Below, in pieces: positions 11,831 through 25,395 of a stretch of 64,000 nt of DNA. A program made the translations under genes and the position numbers. The notes beneath the pieces were generated by a model. It was not told the origin of the DNA. It did not search any database and saw nothing but the letters and a program-made list of their open reading frames with translations. Position 1 is the first letter of the stretch, and each line of letters starts with the position of its first letter. The DNA is from Prochilodus magdalenae (taxonomy: Eukaryota > Chordata > Actinopteri > Characiformes > Prochilodontidae), in contig JAMWET010000814.1 of assembly GCA_024036415.1 (NCBI GenBank), forward strand, positions 90,001 through 154,000, written 5' to 3'.

Positions 11831-14800
11831 ACTGTCAGCATTATTATACTTCCCTGACTGCCTGCATCATCAGTATTTCAGTGACTGCCAAAGGTCATCA
11901 GTTTATGTAGCTGGTATAAGAGAAGAGTAACTGTGCCCTTTTAGCAGCTGTGCAATATCTATCTGGGAAATTACTCTTGTAAAATTGCAAACTTTAAAAA
12001 TGACAGCTATCGTGCTCGAAGGATACATAAATATAAAAATGATTTTTAATTTAAAATACTGGTGATGAAATTCAAGCATGCTAACATAAAAATACTCTAA
12101 AAAAGAAAAATGTCCTCATTTGACATGTCATTTCTGATATCAGTTGCATGGCTGCAAAAACATTCAGCCCCCTAGCAGTAAGGCAACCTGCCTCCCCTCT
12201 GCTTTCACCAGCATCTGAAAAACAAACAAGCAAGCAAACAAACCTTTGTACATGGGCTTCCTATTCATCCCAAATTTTGGTGTTGGGTTTCCCTTCTTCA
12301 AACCCCAGACAGGGCTTTTCCTAGTCTTTAAACCTGAAAAGATTGCATTAGAGACTACAGCAGCACAGCTGACGGAAGTGAGTAAACAAATACAACCATT
12401 TTCCCTATAATTTCTGCTGTTATATTCCCAGTGTAGCATGTTGTCTAAAAGCACCCAGTGTGTGAGTTCTATCCACTTACAAAGCCCTGCGAATTAAAGA
12501 TCTTCATTTTTAGCTTAACACAGCATTTTAACTTTCCACAGTGTTGTCATGGACTGCAGCACAGTACCAGTGAAGGGTACTTAATGTTGCACATGGAACA
12601 CAGTGGCAGCACAGCCTGGTGCTGCAAGCCTTCAATCCCAGGACAGGAAGGCCATATGGAGGGCCATGTGGACCACATAAACAGTCACAGGATCTGATTT
12701 ACCCTCCATCAACCAGATATACCTTCAGTGCTGCTGCATCAAAGCATACATAACAGGTTTTACTGTTCAACTAAATTAGCGCTTAAATAGCTAATCTTGT
12801 TTAAAAAACGGCAATTAAAAAGTAAATGCAATGATACAAGACTTAAGTCACGTATAAGACCTTATCCCGAGACCATTTCTTCCTACAGGGTCTGGAAAGA
12901 GTCATTCTGCTATGAGAACACTGAGCACTGCCTGTAAAACAAGGAGTTAGTCAAAGTTGTTTACTGCCAGGTCCGATGAGATTCAGTAGAGTTACAAATC
13001 AGAATATAAATAATGCCCCCCAGTGGTGCACATTATAAACTGACCACCACACTCTGCGTTCACATGTACCAGTACCTGAAAGCCCTTCAGTAACCTCTGC
13101 TGCTCATTCACCATCCTGCAGTCGTTAGACTATGTACTGCTGCTGTGTCATATAATTCTCTGACCACTAACATCTTTTTGTGTGCAGCATCCTTCCTATT
13201 GTACACTGGAGTTTTGTGTCATTATGAGTATTGACAGGGCTGTATTAAGGCTTCCTGAGGCTCTGGGCTAACTCTCTCTTGGGGCTAACCCTGTGTGTGA
13301 AATACCCCCTGGGATTTGGGGGGTGAAATGCACAACGAGTGTGGTTCTAAAAACAGGCTTCTGGAGGCGTCATTGACGATTTTCTAAATAAACAGATCTA
13401 ATGCAATATCTGATTTGGAATTTGGGAGACATGTTTCCAGTAGTGAATAGAATAAAACAGAACCTGATCAAACACAAACCCAGAAACTGATCATTTTGAG
13501 GGGGTCTTTTAAATGTTTCCAGAGTTGTATACTGACATCTTAGAGGTCTCCTCTTTGGTTTTTGGATTGAGAAATAAATTAATAACAGTTATTCTACCAA
13601 ACGCCTGGTTATTGTCCTGGTTTCATGGGTAAATTTGGCAAATGTGGATTAATTTGGCAGGTTTTCAGATCTAAAATCAAAATAAATCCGAAACTCTTTA
13701 AGCTTGGAATGGTTACAGCTGGGCATGGCTGCAGAAGAACCAAATAGCTAGGTGAGCTGATGTACTAACGAACCAATTTAAGGCAGACCAATATTGCCCT
13801 TCCAGATATTTAAGAATATCAAAGATGGAAGCTCGCTGTTCATGTGGATAAAGCAGGTTAATCAATGAGCTTTCCCTGAATGTGTATGAGAGCGTCTAGT
13901 GTACACAAACGCACAGCAGAAGGTCATAACGAGTTTATTATCAGGGACCTCACAAAAATGTGATTTTCAGGGTTTCCGAAAAGTGAATTACCTGCCATCA
14001 CAGTCTGATCTTTTGCCCTATAGACTGTCATATTATTTGGACTTCATCCTTCAACTCTTCTTTGTGGTTGAGCTGAACAAGTAAGTGCAGAACTGGAACT
14101 CCAGCTCTGAGATGTTGTATTGTAACATGCTGAGGTCTGATGTAAACAGGAGTGGCTCAATGTAACAGTGTTCATGATGTAAGTATCAGGAAGGAAGACA
14201 GACTACCATTCAGTTGCGGAATGTTTCTGTGTCACACATGGATGTAGCTAACATTAGTCAAGATCAACAGCGTAATCATCCGGACCGGAAATACCACGTT
14301 GTCCCCCAGAGGGTTCAAAATTTGAAGGTCCCCGTGCCATTCCGCACCCCTCTCGTCGCTATTTTCTACCTGTTACAAATGGGCTGTAAAGGAACACACT
14401 GAAGCATTCCTTCAGAAACATTACCGTCACAACATGATCTACTTGCACTGCTATTTTAATGAGTAGATATAAATCAGAATCCGCTGGCTGTAAACAACAA
14501 AAGGAAATACCTAGAACCTAACAAACGTTCACATCATCAGCATCATTAGAAACGCTACTCATACTGATACAGACTGTGCTTCTATAATAGGCCCTTCCCC
14601 CTGACTTTAACACAATTAGCATAATTAGCCAAACGGGATCCTGCTGAAAATGGTACGTCATTAGTGGTGCTCATGTTTTTTCTTGTTATTAAATATGTTG
14701 ACAGATGACTGGTTTACTATCAGGTTTATACTAGAGCACCTATTTTATCTAGCTTTACATTAAGATTAGTTTCAGACATTTCAGAACACAACAACTGGAC

Positions 14801-15054
14801 TATATGACAATATTCATCCTTATTGTTTCAAATCACATCACAATACGTCACAAATATGTCTTTTCGGGGGATACTGTTGACAGGGCACTGATGAAACACA
14901 CACTTCCCAACTTACATATGAACATAATTAGTCTATAATTAGCCCTGTTTAATTCAGTGCAGCATAGCATGTGAGAGTTTGTAATAATATTTTTAAAAAA
15001 GATACTTTTACAATTTACTAGACATCAGAAAAATATATACTATGAAATACTGTG
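11831..15054. other. No gene seen; one dispersed repeat copy inside
   Basis: Noncoding sequence. About 13395-13512 repeats the terminal part of the element at 9925-10055. The other short frames (for example 12164-12454 minus and 14214-14402 plus) show no family motif and no splice-consistent extension. Confidence 0.4.
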
Positions 15055-15103
<49 letters not shown>

Positions 15104-15110
15104 CGATAGA
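15055..15110. repeat. (GATA)n microsatellite
   Basis: About 13 GATA tetramers with one GATC variant near the right end. Confidence 0.95.
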
Positions 15111-15516
15111 AAATTATTTGGTAATCATTTAAGTAATTATATATTTGGTAATACTTTAGAAATAAGGGCACAATTGTATCCTAAGTAGTGAGCCTAGGAT
15201 ACAGGATGGTGAATTCCAGCATGTACAGACCCCCAAAGGTCGAGAGAATTGTTTACAATGCATAAGGCCAGGAGCAGTGTTCAGTTTACAACCCAGGACT
15301 AAAAGCAGGAAATTACCAATCTTCAGCCCCCAAATGGTTGCCATTGAATCCAATCCGACCAGGAGTATGTTTTTAGCATAGATGTGACAATAAAGCTTGG
15401 AGACTTTTCTCTTTAATCCAGAGCCCAACGTCTGATGGGTTTTGCTTAAGAGTCAGTAGATTTTCTAGAACCGAAGCGTCTTATTTTAATGTCTGGCTTG
15501 GCCAATTGATATTAGG

Positions 15517-15594
<78 letters not shown>
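15517..15594. repeat. (GATA)n microsatellite
   Basis: About 19 uninterrupted GATA tetramers, followed by a short (AATAG)n tract. Confidence 0.95.
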
Positions 15595-15599
15595 CATTA

Positions 15600-17070
15600 G
15601 AATAAAAATAGAATAGAATAGAATAGAAAACATAATATGAGATTCTATTAAACATTATATAAGAGGTATAAGAATATCATGCTAAGTGATTTTACAGTTT
15701 TGCCATGTCGCCCATCTCTGATAATATCCACATATAAGAAGACAATCGAAGCTTTTTATTCATCACAAGTATCAAGCCTACAATAGCTGAACACCTAATC
15801 TTCTCTCTCTATCTGAATTCCTGGGGGTATTTTTAGAAAGCAAGGTTTCATGGTTAGCGTGCTAACACAGGCCAGAAAAGGCTTATCTGGTAGGAGATAA
15901 GTGAAGGATCATTTCCGTTGGAGGAGGAGGCCTCAGCTTGTATGATCTTTATGGTCATTTGTTTTATGAAAACAAACAGGATTTAAAATAAGTAGTCCAT
16001 TTTTGTAATGCGTCTGTTGTCCTCTGTATAAAGCAGCTGCTGGGCTTTACGATTTTGTGCCCTACTGTTTTACGTAATTGAGGCCTAGATGTTTTGTTAG
16101 GCTGTACACCAGCAGCAGGTCAGGGCTATCACACTGAGAGCATGCTGATAGTCTTATACAGGCCAGCGACACCAACCAGTGAATATACTGAACAGTTAAC
16201 AGCTCATAAGCCAGCACTTTGAGGAACAACCGCAACAGCATAGAGCACTAACAGCAGCGTAAACCATGGTGTGTAAGCTTTATCTCTAGTCTGCTATGAT
16301 TGTATTTGTATAAGGAGTGATTTTTCTAAACCCTGGTCCTATAAACTCATATGGTTTTATGGTTTCACAGAAAAGCATATGTCCGTTTATCTATTCATCC
16401 ACTGTTCCTTATGGTCTTTTGTTTTAGACGTTAGTAAATGTACACAGTACCCTCTACTGGAGGAAATGATATTACACCTGAAATTCAAACCTTGAAAGGT
16501 AACAATACCTGATCACCTTGAATCTTGATAAATAGATGAAACGTGTGAAATTGACAGTTACTGTTCACCTGTATTGTCAATGTGCTCTTGAACTTTAATT
16601 GTTATTAGCCTAAAACACGTATGTGCCATTTAGATAGCATCACTCTCTTTAAAAGATAAAGCTAATGTTATATATTTAATTCAACTAATTAAATTCTACA
16701 CTTTTTGCTTTAATCAACAATGTCAACATTAAATAAGGGTTAATAGGAAGCACGGGACACCATACTTCATCCTCTTGCATCTAAACCAACTTCCCCTATG
16801 GAGCTAGTGTAGCAGAGTATTTGCCAAAAGTTATCACATATATATGTAGAGGATTAAAATCCCCCCTGCCCCCCTACCCCCCCATACTCAATACACTCCC
16901 GATAATGTTAGGGATTTTTCAACTGGTCATCTTTAACATTCCATATAAGGTATTAATGAATTCAGTCCTGACATTAATAGCTTGAACTAGATCACTACTA
17001 TGTCATAAAGTGTCATGAAATGGAGGGATGCCACAGAAGGACCATTAATAAGCCAATTTGGGTTTTCAGG
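15600..17070. other. No gene seen
   Basis: Noncoding sequence, with a cytosine-rich tract at about 16860-16884 (three runs of six or more C) as the only distinctive feature. Confidence 0.4.
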
Positions 17071-17074
17071 CATG

Positions 17075-17305
17075 AGGACAAATTGCAGTGCTGCTGTGCT
17101 GTCCACTCACTGTCCACTAGACCCTCCTACCTTGCTTCTCCACCTTGTAGATGGACAGTCAGAGACGATAGCTCATCTGCTTCAGCACAGTTTGTGTTGG
17201 TCATCCTCTAGTCCTTTATCAGTGGTCAAAGGACCCTGCCCACAGGAAGCTGTTGGCTGGATAGTTTTGTTTCAAGGACCATTTTTAGTCCAGCGGTGAG
17301 CCTGA
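17075..17305. mobile_element. Partial copy of a dispersed fold-back element
   Basis: Shares AGTCAGAGACGATAGCTCAT, TTGGTCATCCTCTAG, CAGTGGTC and the GCTGTTGGCTGGATA segment with the copies at 18775-19215 and 27720-28290. It includes the CACTGTCCACT and CACCTTGTAGATG blocks of that family. An open frame of 94 codons crosses it but has no protein signature. Confidence 0.7.
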
Positions 17306-17509
17306 CATTGGGTTTTCAGAAATGTGTGCACAATTCCACAGAGAACAATCAGCGCACCATTTGGGTTTAGAGGTCATTATTTCACGCCGTATACACTGCA
17401 CTGTGTTGCAAGGGTTGTGGTTCAACTGCATCAGCTTTGCTAGCTAATGTACATGAGTAGGACCATATGGTCTCTCTGAATCTATTTTACTATAGACAAT
17501 TAATAAAAG

Positions 17510-18082
17510 ACAGCTGCCACTTCGAGCCTTGACTTGAACTGTGCCTGTGGTCTTCCATTTTCTCACAATGGTTCTCACAGTGGAGACTGAAAGCTGAAAT
17601 CTCTGAGATAGCTTTCTGTATCCTTCCCCTAAACCATGACGGTGAACAATCTTTGTTTTCAGGTCATTTGAAAGTTGTTTTGAGACTCCCATGCTGTGAC
17701 TCTTCAGAGAAAATGCAAAGAGGAGAAAAACTTTCAATTCCCCCCCCTTAAATACCCTTTCTCATAATTGGAGTCACCTGTGTATGGAGGTCAAGGGTCA
17801 CTGAACTTACCATACCAAATTTGAGTTCCAATAATTAGTTCTAAAGGTTTAGAAATCAATAAAATGACAACAGTGCCCAAATTTATGCACCTGCCTACTT
17901 TTGTTTAACCAATTATTGCACACTTTCTGTGAGTCATATAAACTTCATTTCATTTCTCAAATATCACTGTGTTTGTCCCCTATATGATATATTTAACGCA
18001 ATTTTTTAATCCAAACAATCAATGCTTTATAAAGGTAAATCAGGAAAATTAACAAGGTTGCCCAAACTTTCGCACCCCACTG
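17510..18082 (-). mobile_element. Truncated Tc1/mariner transposon, 5' half
   Basis: The right end at 18082 is a typical Tc1 terminal repeat (minus strand CAGTGGGGTGCGAAAGTTTG) next to a TA dinucleotide. About 390 bp further in, the minus strand encodes the transposase N-terminus from MGVSKQLSNDLKTKIVHRHG through the helix-turn-helix (GYRKLSQRF, VSTVRTIVRKWKTTG) to VKARSGS. The frame leaves the family there, and the catalytic DDE domain and the other terminal repeat are missing. It is a dead fragment that cannot encode an active transposase. Confidence 0.85.
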
Positions 18083-18774
18083 TATGTGTATATTCACCTG
18101 TGTCAGGGCAGTAGTTGTGATTGAGTGTGTGGTTAGAGTATGATTTGTGAGATCTGCTTAAACAAGCAATACAAACCACCAAATTATCAGACATATATTC
18201 TACTGATCGTCTGACAGCTCCACCTGAGCTGGGCAGTTGGAACTTGGCCAGTTGATCAGGCCTTGCTTCCTTTCTCCAACTGCTTGGCCAGTGATGCTGA
18301 AATTCAGTCTGAGTTCATTTGGGCTAAAACTGGGCTAAATGTACGCCTGGCTTTACTGAGTCATTGACTGACTGACTGAGTGACTGACTGTTCTGGATGC
18401 TGACTGATCCTCATGGTTGAAAAAGTGTAACAGGCAATCTTAAAAACAAACATCATAAGCTCTTCCCAATAGAGGGTGCAGTGACACAGTGGTGAGTACT
18501 GTGCCAGGCCGTGCTTGTCAGGTGGAAATTCTCACCTTGCACGTGCGAGGATAGTCATCAAGTGTCAAACCATGATCACTAAGCACACCAGACGGTACAC
18601 TGTGATATGTAATGTGTTACAGTTATGTCTTTGTAGGACTTGCTTCCCTGGGTGCTAGTATGTCAGTGTGATTAGTGTATATGCTAGCAACTAGAGTACA
18701 GCAGACACATTTTTTAAATCTCAGGAGAAAATGGTGAAGAGGTTTTATACATTATACACGTTTCTGTACACTCA
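18083..18774. other. No gene seen
   Basis: Noncoding sequence with a short GACTGACTGA repeat near 18365-18390. Confidence 0.4.
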
Positions 18775-19215
18775 CCAGACACTTTTAGATACACCTCTGA
18801 GTGTGTTTCCACACTTACTGTCCTACTTACAATATAGGTGCATTCTGTAGTTCTACAGTTCCAGACTGTAGTCCATCTGATTCTCTGTATACTGTATTAC
18901 CCTGTTCTTCAATGGTCAGGACCCCCACAGGACCACCACAGAGCAGGTATGATGTGGATGGTGGATCATTCTCAGCACCACGGTGGGTTGCACTGGTGTG
19001 AGTGGATCAGACACAGCAGTGCTGCTGGAGTGTTTAAACACTGTGTCCCCTCACTGTCCACTCTATTAGACACTCCTGCTATGCTGGTCCACCCTGTAGA
19101 TGTACAGTCAGAGACGATAGCTCATCTGCTGCTGCACAGTGCAGTGTTGGTCATCCTCTAGTTGTTCATCAGTGGTCACACAATGCTGCCTACAGGACGC
19201 TGCCTACAGGACGCT
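18775..19215. mobile_element. Dispersed fold-back element, longer copy
   Basis: Runs from CACTTTTAGATACACCTC through GGTCAGGACCCCCACAGGAC, GAGTGGATCAGACACAGCAG and the CAGTCAGAGACGATAGCTCA block to three near-perfect copies of a 14-bp TACAGGACGCTGCC unit (19191-19232). It is the same family as 17075 and 27720, and an abundant noncoding repeat type in teleosts. Open frames of 66 and 107 codons within it are not genes. Confidence 0.75.
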
Positions 19216-21539
19216 GCCTACAGGATGCTGCTGGCTGTATTGAATAAACTCTAAGTTTGTTTTGTTGCGCTGATGGCCCTAGGTAGTGAGTTGAGAAGGA
19301 AGACTGAAACCAGCTGGACTTCTTCTTCCCACATCTCATTAAAAAAAAAAACAAAGATTTTAGGTCTATCCATTTTATGTAGAGTGTAATTTGGTGTTCT
19401 CAGCTTTGCAAAGCTCTCCAAGCATGGATTGGTTGCGGTCCAGATACAGATTTTATTTGTGGAATAAGTTTCTGAACACGGCGTTCAAAAACTAAAAACA
19501 TTCTTTTTAATGGAGGTATGCCCAGCTCATTGACGCACGCCACCACTCAACATCTCCTAGCACAGTTCAACCCCTCAGAGCGTCACGCTGTGCCGTGTGC
19601 GATTTTTAAATCCACTGTAACCACAGAAAGCCACAGTAGATCACATGTGGTTTGACATTTACACAAAGAAAGGCAGCCAGGCTTTTAAGCAAACAGATAA
19701 ATGGTAATGGTAAGTTGCCTCAATAAATGTTACTATTCCAGTCTTTTTCATTTCGTATCATTCAGCTCAAAAACAACCAATCTGCGTAACATGGTTTACA
19801 ACGGCCTTTAGTGACGGCTAGGCTAATAACAGTCCTACAGTTTGCTACTAAAGACCTGAGCTACGGAGCTAACCAAATCAGACTTATTTATTTGGATTTA
19901 TTCATAACAGTGGAGCAGATACAGAAACGAATCAAACACATCCACAGGGAACACAAATTTGTAATTATCATTATTGTCAGTAGCCGTAGTAGTAGTAGTG
20001 GTGGTGTTGGTAGTAGTAGGAATAATAGTGGTGGCAGTAGTAGTAGCATGTGTGGTAGTTGTAGTTGGTGGTGGTATGTGCTTCACTAGAATGCATTGAT
20101 TAGACACAGTACGGCTGCTGGAGTTTTCGAACACTGGGTCCACTTACTGTCCACTCTATTAGACTGGATGGCAGTCCAGTAAAACCTTGGTCTGCGGTGT
20201 CTTGTTTTTAGGAATGTGCTTCACCACTCACTGAGCTAATGATCTGAATCAGGCGGGAAGGAGGTTAATCAGTATAAATAGTAACAAACAAGCTGTTTTA
20301 TTGTGATGAGCCGTAAAGGAAGTGATGCGTTCTTATATATTGTTGCTGTTATTGCCCAATTCTACCCTGCTGTTTACATGGCTATCAGACAACCATCTGC
20401 CTGTGGTTTCTGTACCGCTGCATTCCAGTTAAACAACTTGCTTACGCACACTGATACCAAGTGCGACCCTAGCCCCCCGAACCTATGACCCTCCCTCAGG
20501 AAAAAAAACAAAACAAAACAAAACACACATTCGGGTGCTGATTGCTCACCTCATCAAGTCTCTGCTTGTGCGCAGGGCTGACAGAGCTGAAATTCGGTCC
20601 TGACTCACTGACATCTGTCTGGTTCTGGCGGGAATTCCCCCATTTCCTCTTTAGCCTTTGCTTTAAACAGTGGTTTCCCAAAAGGCCTGGTTTCAGCTCC
20701 ATTTATGAGGGCTCTCCTGGGGGGGCTAAAGGATGGTAAGGGTAAGTGTGTATGTCAGCAAATATGAGAGAGACCATTTACCAAAGGGGATTTCTTTGTT
20801 CATGAAAACACATGAAAGTTTAGATCAGAGCAGCCTGCTGAAGGTATCTACTGTGCCAAGATAAAACAGACGCCGCAAAGGCTTTCTTGTTCCATAACCA
20901 AAATATGGCTGTAATGAAAATAGCGTTCAAACACACTAAACACACCAAAAACACACTCAGAAACGTTGACTCGCCTGCTCACCTGCAGATGGACATCCAG
21001 TTTTCTCTGTGAAATCCATTACATCTGTGTTCCCAAAGAATAACTCCAGGGCAAATATCAGGGTTAATTATAAAGTAGTACCTCTGAGCTGGTGGATGAC
21101 TAAAGTGCCTTCTAGCAGGTATGTGGAGCATGCAGTATTCAACCCTCAGGGTGTACTCACACTAGGGGATCCGTAGCGTGCCCGAACACGTCTGACCCAT
21201 GTTTGTTTGCCTAATGTAATTGCTCTGTACCATGCCCAGGCCTGCTTGAAGAACCGGACCTGGGCCGGGATCAGTTGGTCTCTGTACACTCAGTATCTAG
21301 TGTGATGGCTAACCAGACCACAGCATCGAACTAGTACTCTGGTCTACGGCACCAGAAAGTAACTGCTGCACCATTTAAGGTGGCACAGGGAAATATAAAC
21401 ACCAAGCTGGCAAATAGGAAGCCATCTTCAGCCTTGTACGAAATCAGAGCATTAGTGCTTGGATAATTCAGAAGGACTATGCCTCTGAGGAAAGTGAATG
21501 CTCAGCTCTGACAGAATAAAGGCTCTGGGTGAGTGTGGC
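19216..21539. other. No gene seen; trinucleotide tract inside
   Basis: About 19978-20075 is a (GTA/GTG)n-rich tract that opens a serine/glycine-rich frame on the plus strand and a threonine-rich frame on the minus strand. About 20098-20170 is another scrap of the fold-back repeat (GATTAGACACAGTACGGCTG). I see no exon. Confidence 0.5.
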
Positions 21540-22910
21540 AGAATACTCTACAGGTGAACACATTTGTAGTTAGGTCTTTTGTCTTTGTAGTTTTTTAATT
21601 TATTCTTATATAGCACTTTTCTAGAACCAAAAGTTGCTTACTATTGTTACTATAACTGAGCATTAATAACAACCAAGACACACAACTAGACAATGAGCAT
21701 GGTCATTTTTCAGGGCTGTTGAGTCTTGAGGCAGGTCATAAGAGAGTGTGAGGAGATGTGTTTTATATTAGATTTAAATGCAGAGAGTGTACTGAACTGC
21801 TTAAGCAGTGGTGGGAGAGAGTTCCAGAGTTGAGGGGGGAAACTGGGAAATGCTCGCTCAGCAAAGCCATGAAGGAGTGAGACTGTTCAGAGCCTTGTAG
21901 GTGAGCAGGAGAATTTTGAATTGTATATATTTTACAGGAAGTCAGTGGAGACGCTGGAGAATGTGTGTCATATGGGCAGCAGGATTTTGGACTATCTGGA
22001 GTTTGTAACAGGAGGAAGAATTGATGCCAGGCTGAAGGGAATTGAATTAGTCCAAACGGCTGGAAATGAAAGCATGGATAAGGGTTTCTATGGCAGACTG
22101 AGAGAGGGATGGTCTGATTTTGGCGATGATGCACAGGCGGAACAAAGAAGTGTTGACTATAGAATTGGGCACTAAATAAGAGAGTTGGATCGACGATGAC
22201 ACCCATATTTCGGGAGGGGAAGAAGAATCAACTACATCATCGATCTGTATGGTGGTTGGTGTAGCTCATGGGATAACGCCAGGGAGCCACCACCAGATGT
22301 GGGAGCCCGGGGTTCGAATCCCAGTCTGGGTGACTATGCTGTGCTACACCAATAAGAGTCCTTGGGCAAGACACCTAACACTACATTGGCCTACCTGTAA
22401 TATGATTAACCTTGTAAGTCACTCTGGATAAGAGTACCGAAAATGTAAAATAAAGTAAGAGAAGTAGTTCTATTGACGGTTCATTTGGATCCAGTTCAGT
22501 TTTATTACTGTTTAACCTGAGAAAATAATGCTACATACAATTCCTGATCTCAGACAAGCAGGTTCCTAAGATGAGAGGTGGATCTTTAATGCATTTAGTC
22601 TTAAGGTAAATCTGGGTGTCATCCGCGTAACCGCAAAAGTCAAGTTTGAAGTGGCTTAGTATTTGTCCAAGTGGAAGGATGAATGAGTACACAATGAATA
22701 AGAAAGGTCCAAGGGCTGAGCCTTGAGGAACCCCACGAGTGACAGCAAAAGTAGAGGAAGCATGACCTAAAGGGCGACAAACTGGTTTCTATTTGTTTGG
22801 TATGATGTAAACTTGTCCAGGGTGGTGCCATCAATGCCGAGCTCATGAACCCTTGACAGAAGAATGGAATGACAAACTGTATCGAAGGCTGCACTCAGCT
22901 CCTGCAGTAA
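21540..22910. repeat. Old teleost interspersed repeat, interrupted by a SINE
   Basis: The left segment (to 22245) has TATATAGCACTTTTCTAGAA, GGGAGAGAGTTCCAGAGTTG and GCCTTGTAGGTGAGCAGGAG. The right segment (from 22456) has GTAAATCTGGGTGTCATCCG, CAAGGGCTGAGCCTTGAGGA and AACTGTATCGAAGGCTGCAC. Together they match, in order, a widespread teleost repeat that I recognise but cannot class with certainty. The open frames of 147 and 84 codons across it are degenerate and are not genes. Confidence 0.6.
22246..22455 (+). mobile_element. tRNA-derived SINE
   Basis: The head resembles a tRNA gene: an A-box-like GTGTAGCTCATGGGATAACG and a B box GGTTCGAATCCC at about 22312-22323. The tail (GTAAGTCACTCTGGATAAGA) is the 3' end shared with fish V-SINE/L2-type elements, followed by an A-rich end. 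It is not a functional tRNA, as there is no anticodon arm or acceptor pairing. It is inserted within the repeat at 21540-22910. Confidence 0.75.
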
Positions 22911-24792
22911 GAGGATGCTGAGAGATATGGTAGACCATTTTCATGGTCATGAGACATCACATCCTGTGTGTGGGATAGGCAGTGCTACTGCATTGTGTTT
23001 GGGATGCGCATCTTCATGCCACCCCAGATTTTAGCCCAGGTATAAGGACCCTGCATGGACCTGGAATAAGTATAATAATACAGATGCAGGAAAAAGCACC
23101 CCATACACTCCAGACCAGGTGTGTGCATTCCATTTCTGAGGGCCTGAAGCCACAGACAGTGTACAGCTTCCCTGCTCCTACTCTGGTTTGACTCATCTTT
23201 GAAATTAGCTGATATTTAAGTGAACACAGGAAGCTGTGTTGTAACTGTTGTTATTCTGGTCTGGAATTACCAGATGATGACTAAGTGCTTAACACGTCAT
23301 CAATCTCTAATTTGTAACGAGTTGGACACATAGCGTGCTACCTGTGCAGGTGGGCCCAGGTGAGTAAGTGTTATCACTGACATGGGTGTGGTGTGTCAAA
23401 TAGTGGGTATTCCCCATACAGTTTCTAGGCTGGATTACAAAACAGAATGGCCCATAGAGGGTGGTTCATGTCAAACTCCCGTTTCATGAATGTGGGCCAT
23501 TTCAAAGTAGTAGGTTTATACATGTCTTTAAATTCATGACTACATGACTAGCAAAATCTATAAGTCTTATAGCACTTGTTTACCCTAGGCTCTGGTTGCA
23601 TCCTGTTCCACCTCAGCAAATGAAATGAGGTCATTTTTAAACAATAGCTTAAATAAGCAATGAATTAAACTAAATTAATTAAATAAGCAATGCATTTTAA
23701 CAAGCTGATTACTGATAATACTAATAAATGTTCTAATAAATGTATATACTGAAATGCTTTTTATGTTTATGCACTTATACTGAGCTTAATGTTTCCTCTC
23801 TAGGTGTGAGTGCTGGGTTGGGATTGTAAATCTCTCTGGATAAGGGCGTTTGCTAAATGCCATGAATGTAATGTAAATGTTCTTGTCCATGTATTGGATG
23901 TTTTGTAAGAAAATGACATGTACATATGCAGCTAAAAATCTGTACATATTTGCATATTTTTATTAAACAAGAATTGTGCTGTGTCAATTACCTTGTAACA
24001 TTTAATTAACTCCCAAAAAGATTTTTGGTGTGCCAAATGGGTATAGCGACACCTTTATTGAAGTTGTAATTGTTCTTTTTAAATCAAGTTATTCAGAGAA
24101 GTAAATAGACAGCAACTGATTAAACATGCTGAAAATAACATATTTCTATTGAGGTTTATCATTTTTATGATCATTGCACAAGTAAAACATGCTACAGATA
24201 TGAAAACTCTGAAAAACGATCAACAAGACCAAAACCTCATTCTTGCCTATCTAAAGTCTACATTACTGGCTGACTGTTCTATTGTACACCTATGCACACT
24301 AAGCATGTCAACAATAACCCCATACCCTGCACAGTGTCTTTTAATAAAAGAAGAGTTTGTTAATCGAATCTCAATCTGTCGCATCTATAATCGCATCCGT
24401 ACCAGTGCAGTTTCCACAGACAGCACTGTCAAGCACCTGTCCATTGCCTTCCATCATATGTGTTTTACATTAATGTTGTTTCTGCTCTTTTACTAAGCAA
24501 AGGGGAATTTCTTATCTGTGGTAATCGCCTGTGTGCTGTATGATAGAGATTATACTGAAACACAATGGAGTATTCCCTGCCAGGTCAGCCATATCAGCCA
24601 TAGCATAACGTCATTCAGGCCCTTTTTATCTGGGACTTTCCCAAACCAGCCTTGAATCTTCCCTAAATGGCAATGGATATAAGGAAAAGGAAACGTATTA
24701 AAGTATTTATCTCTCTCCCTTTCTATTCTATAAATATGTGACCAAAACCTCATACCTCATACTTTAGTTTATTGACAAAACTTATCAGTAAT
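22911..24792. other. No gene seen; SINE/L2 tail inside
   Basis: About 23825-23880 (TCTCTCTGGATAAGGGCGTT, TGCTAAATGCC) is a second copy of the SINE/L2-type tail. The 115-codon frame at 24149-24496 lacks an ATG start where it opens, has no recognisable domain and shows no splice support. Confidence 0.45.
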
Positions 24793-25395
24793 GACTAACA
24801 GGCAGTTAGTGCAGTGTTACATGTAATAGACAGTTAGTAGTGTAGTGTTACATGTTATAGATGGTTAGTAGTGCAGTGTTACATGTAATAGACAGTTAGT
24901 AGTGCAGTGTTACATGTAATAGACAGTTAGTAGTGTAGTGTTACATGTAATAGACAGTTAGTAGTGCAGTGTTACATGTAATAGACAGTTAGTTGTGTAG
25001 TGTTACATGTAATAGACAGTTAGTTGTGTAGTGTTATGTGTAACAGACAGTTAGTAGTGCAGTGTTACATGTAATAGACAGTTAGTGCAGTGTTACATGT
25101 AATAGATAGTTAGTTGTGTAGTGTTACATGTAATAAATGGTCAGTAGTGCAGTGTTACATGTAATAGACAGTTAGTGCAGTGTTACATGTACTAGATGGT
25201 CAGTAGTGCAGTGTTACATGTAATAGACAGTTAGTGCAGTGTTACATGTACTAGATGGTCAGTAGTGCAGTGTTACATGTAATAGACAGTTAGTAGTGTA
25301 GTGTTACATGTAATAGATAGTTAGTAGTGTAGTGTTACATGTAATAGACAGTTAGTGTAGTGTTACATGTAAATGATAGTAGTGTAGTGTTGCAA
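24793..25395. repeat. 31/28-bp minisatellite
   Basis: About 19 copies of ACAGTTAGTAGTGTAGTG + TTACATGTAATAG (31 bp), with 28-bp variants lacking one AGT, and GATGGTCAG variants. The order of 31- and 28-bp units alternates in the middle, suggesting expansion of a two-unit block. Confidence 0.95.

Noticed and set aside
11252..11857. 201-codon and two overlapping frames with HIT/CIS repeats
   Set aside because: Products of the 11-bp minisatellite, open in all three phases.
19811..20143. Serine/glycine-rich and threonine-rich frames on opposite strands
   Set aside because: Both derive from the same (GTA/GTG)n tract.
21763..22206. 147-codon minus-strand frame
   Set aside because: Lies inside a degenerate teleost interspersed repeat and has no protein signature.
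22250..22330. Possible tRNA gene
   Set aside because: It has A and B box-like motifs but no acceptor-stem pairing or anticodon arm, and it continues into a SINE tail.
24149..24496. 115-codon plus-strand frame
   Set aside because: No recognisable domain, no good start at its left end and no splice or promoter support.
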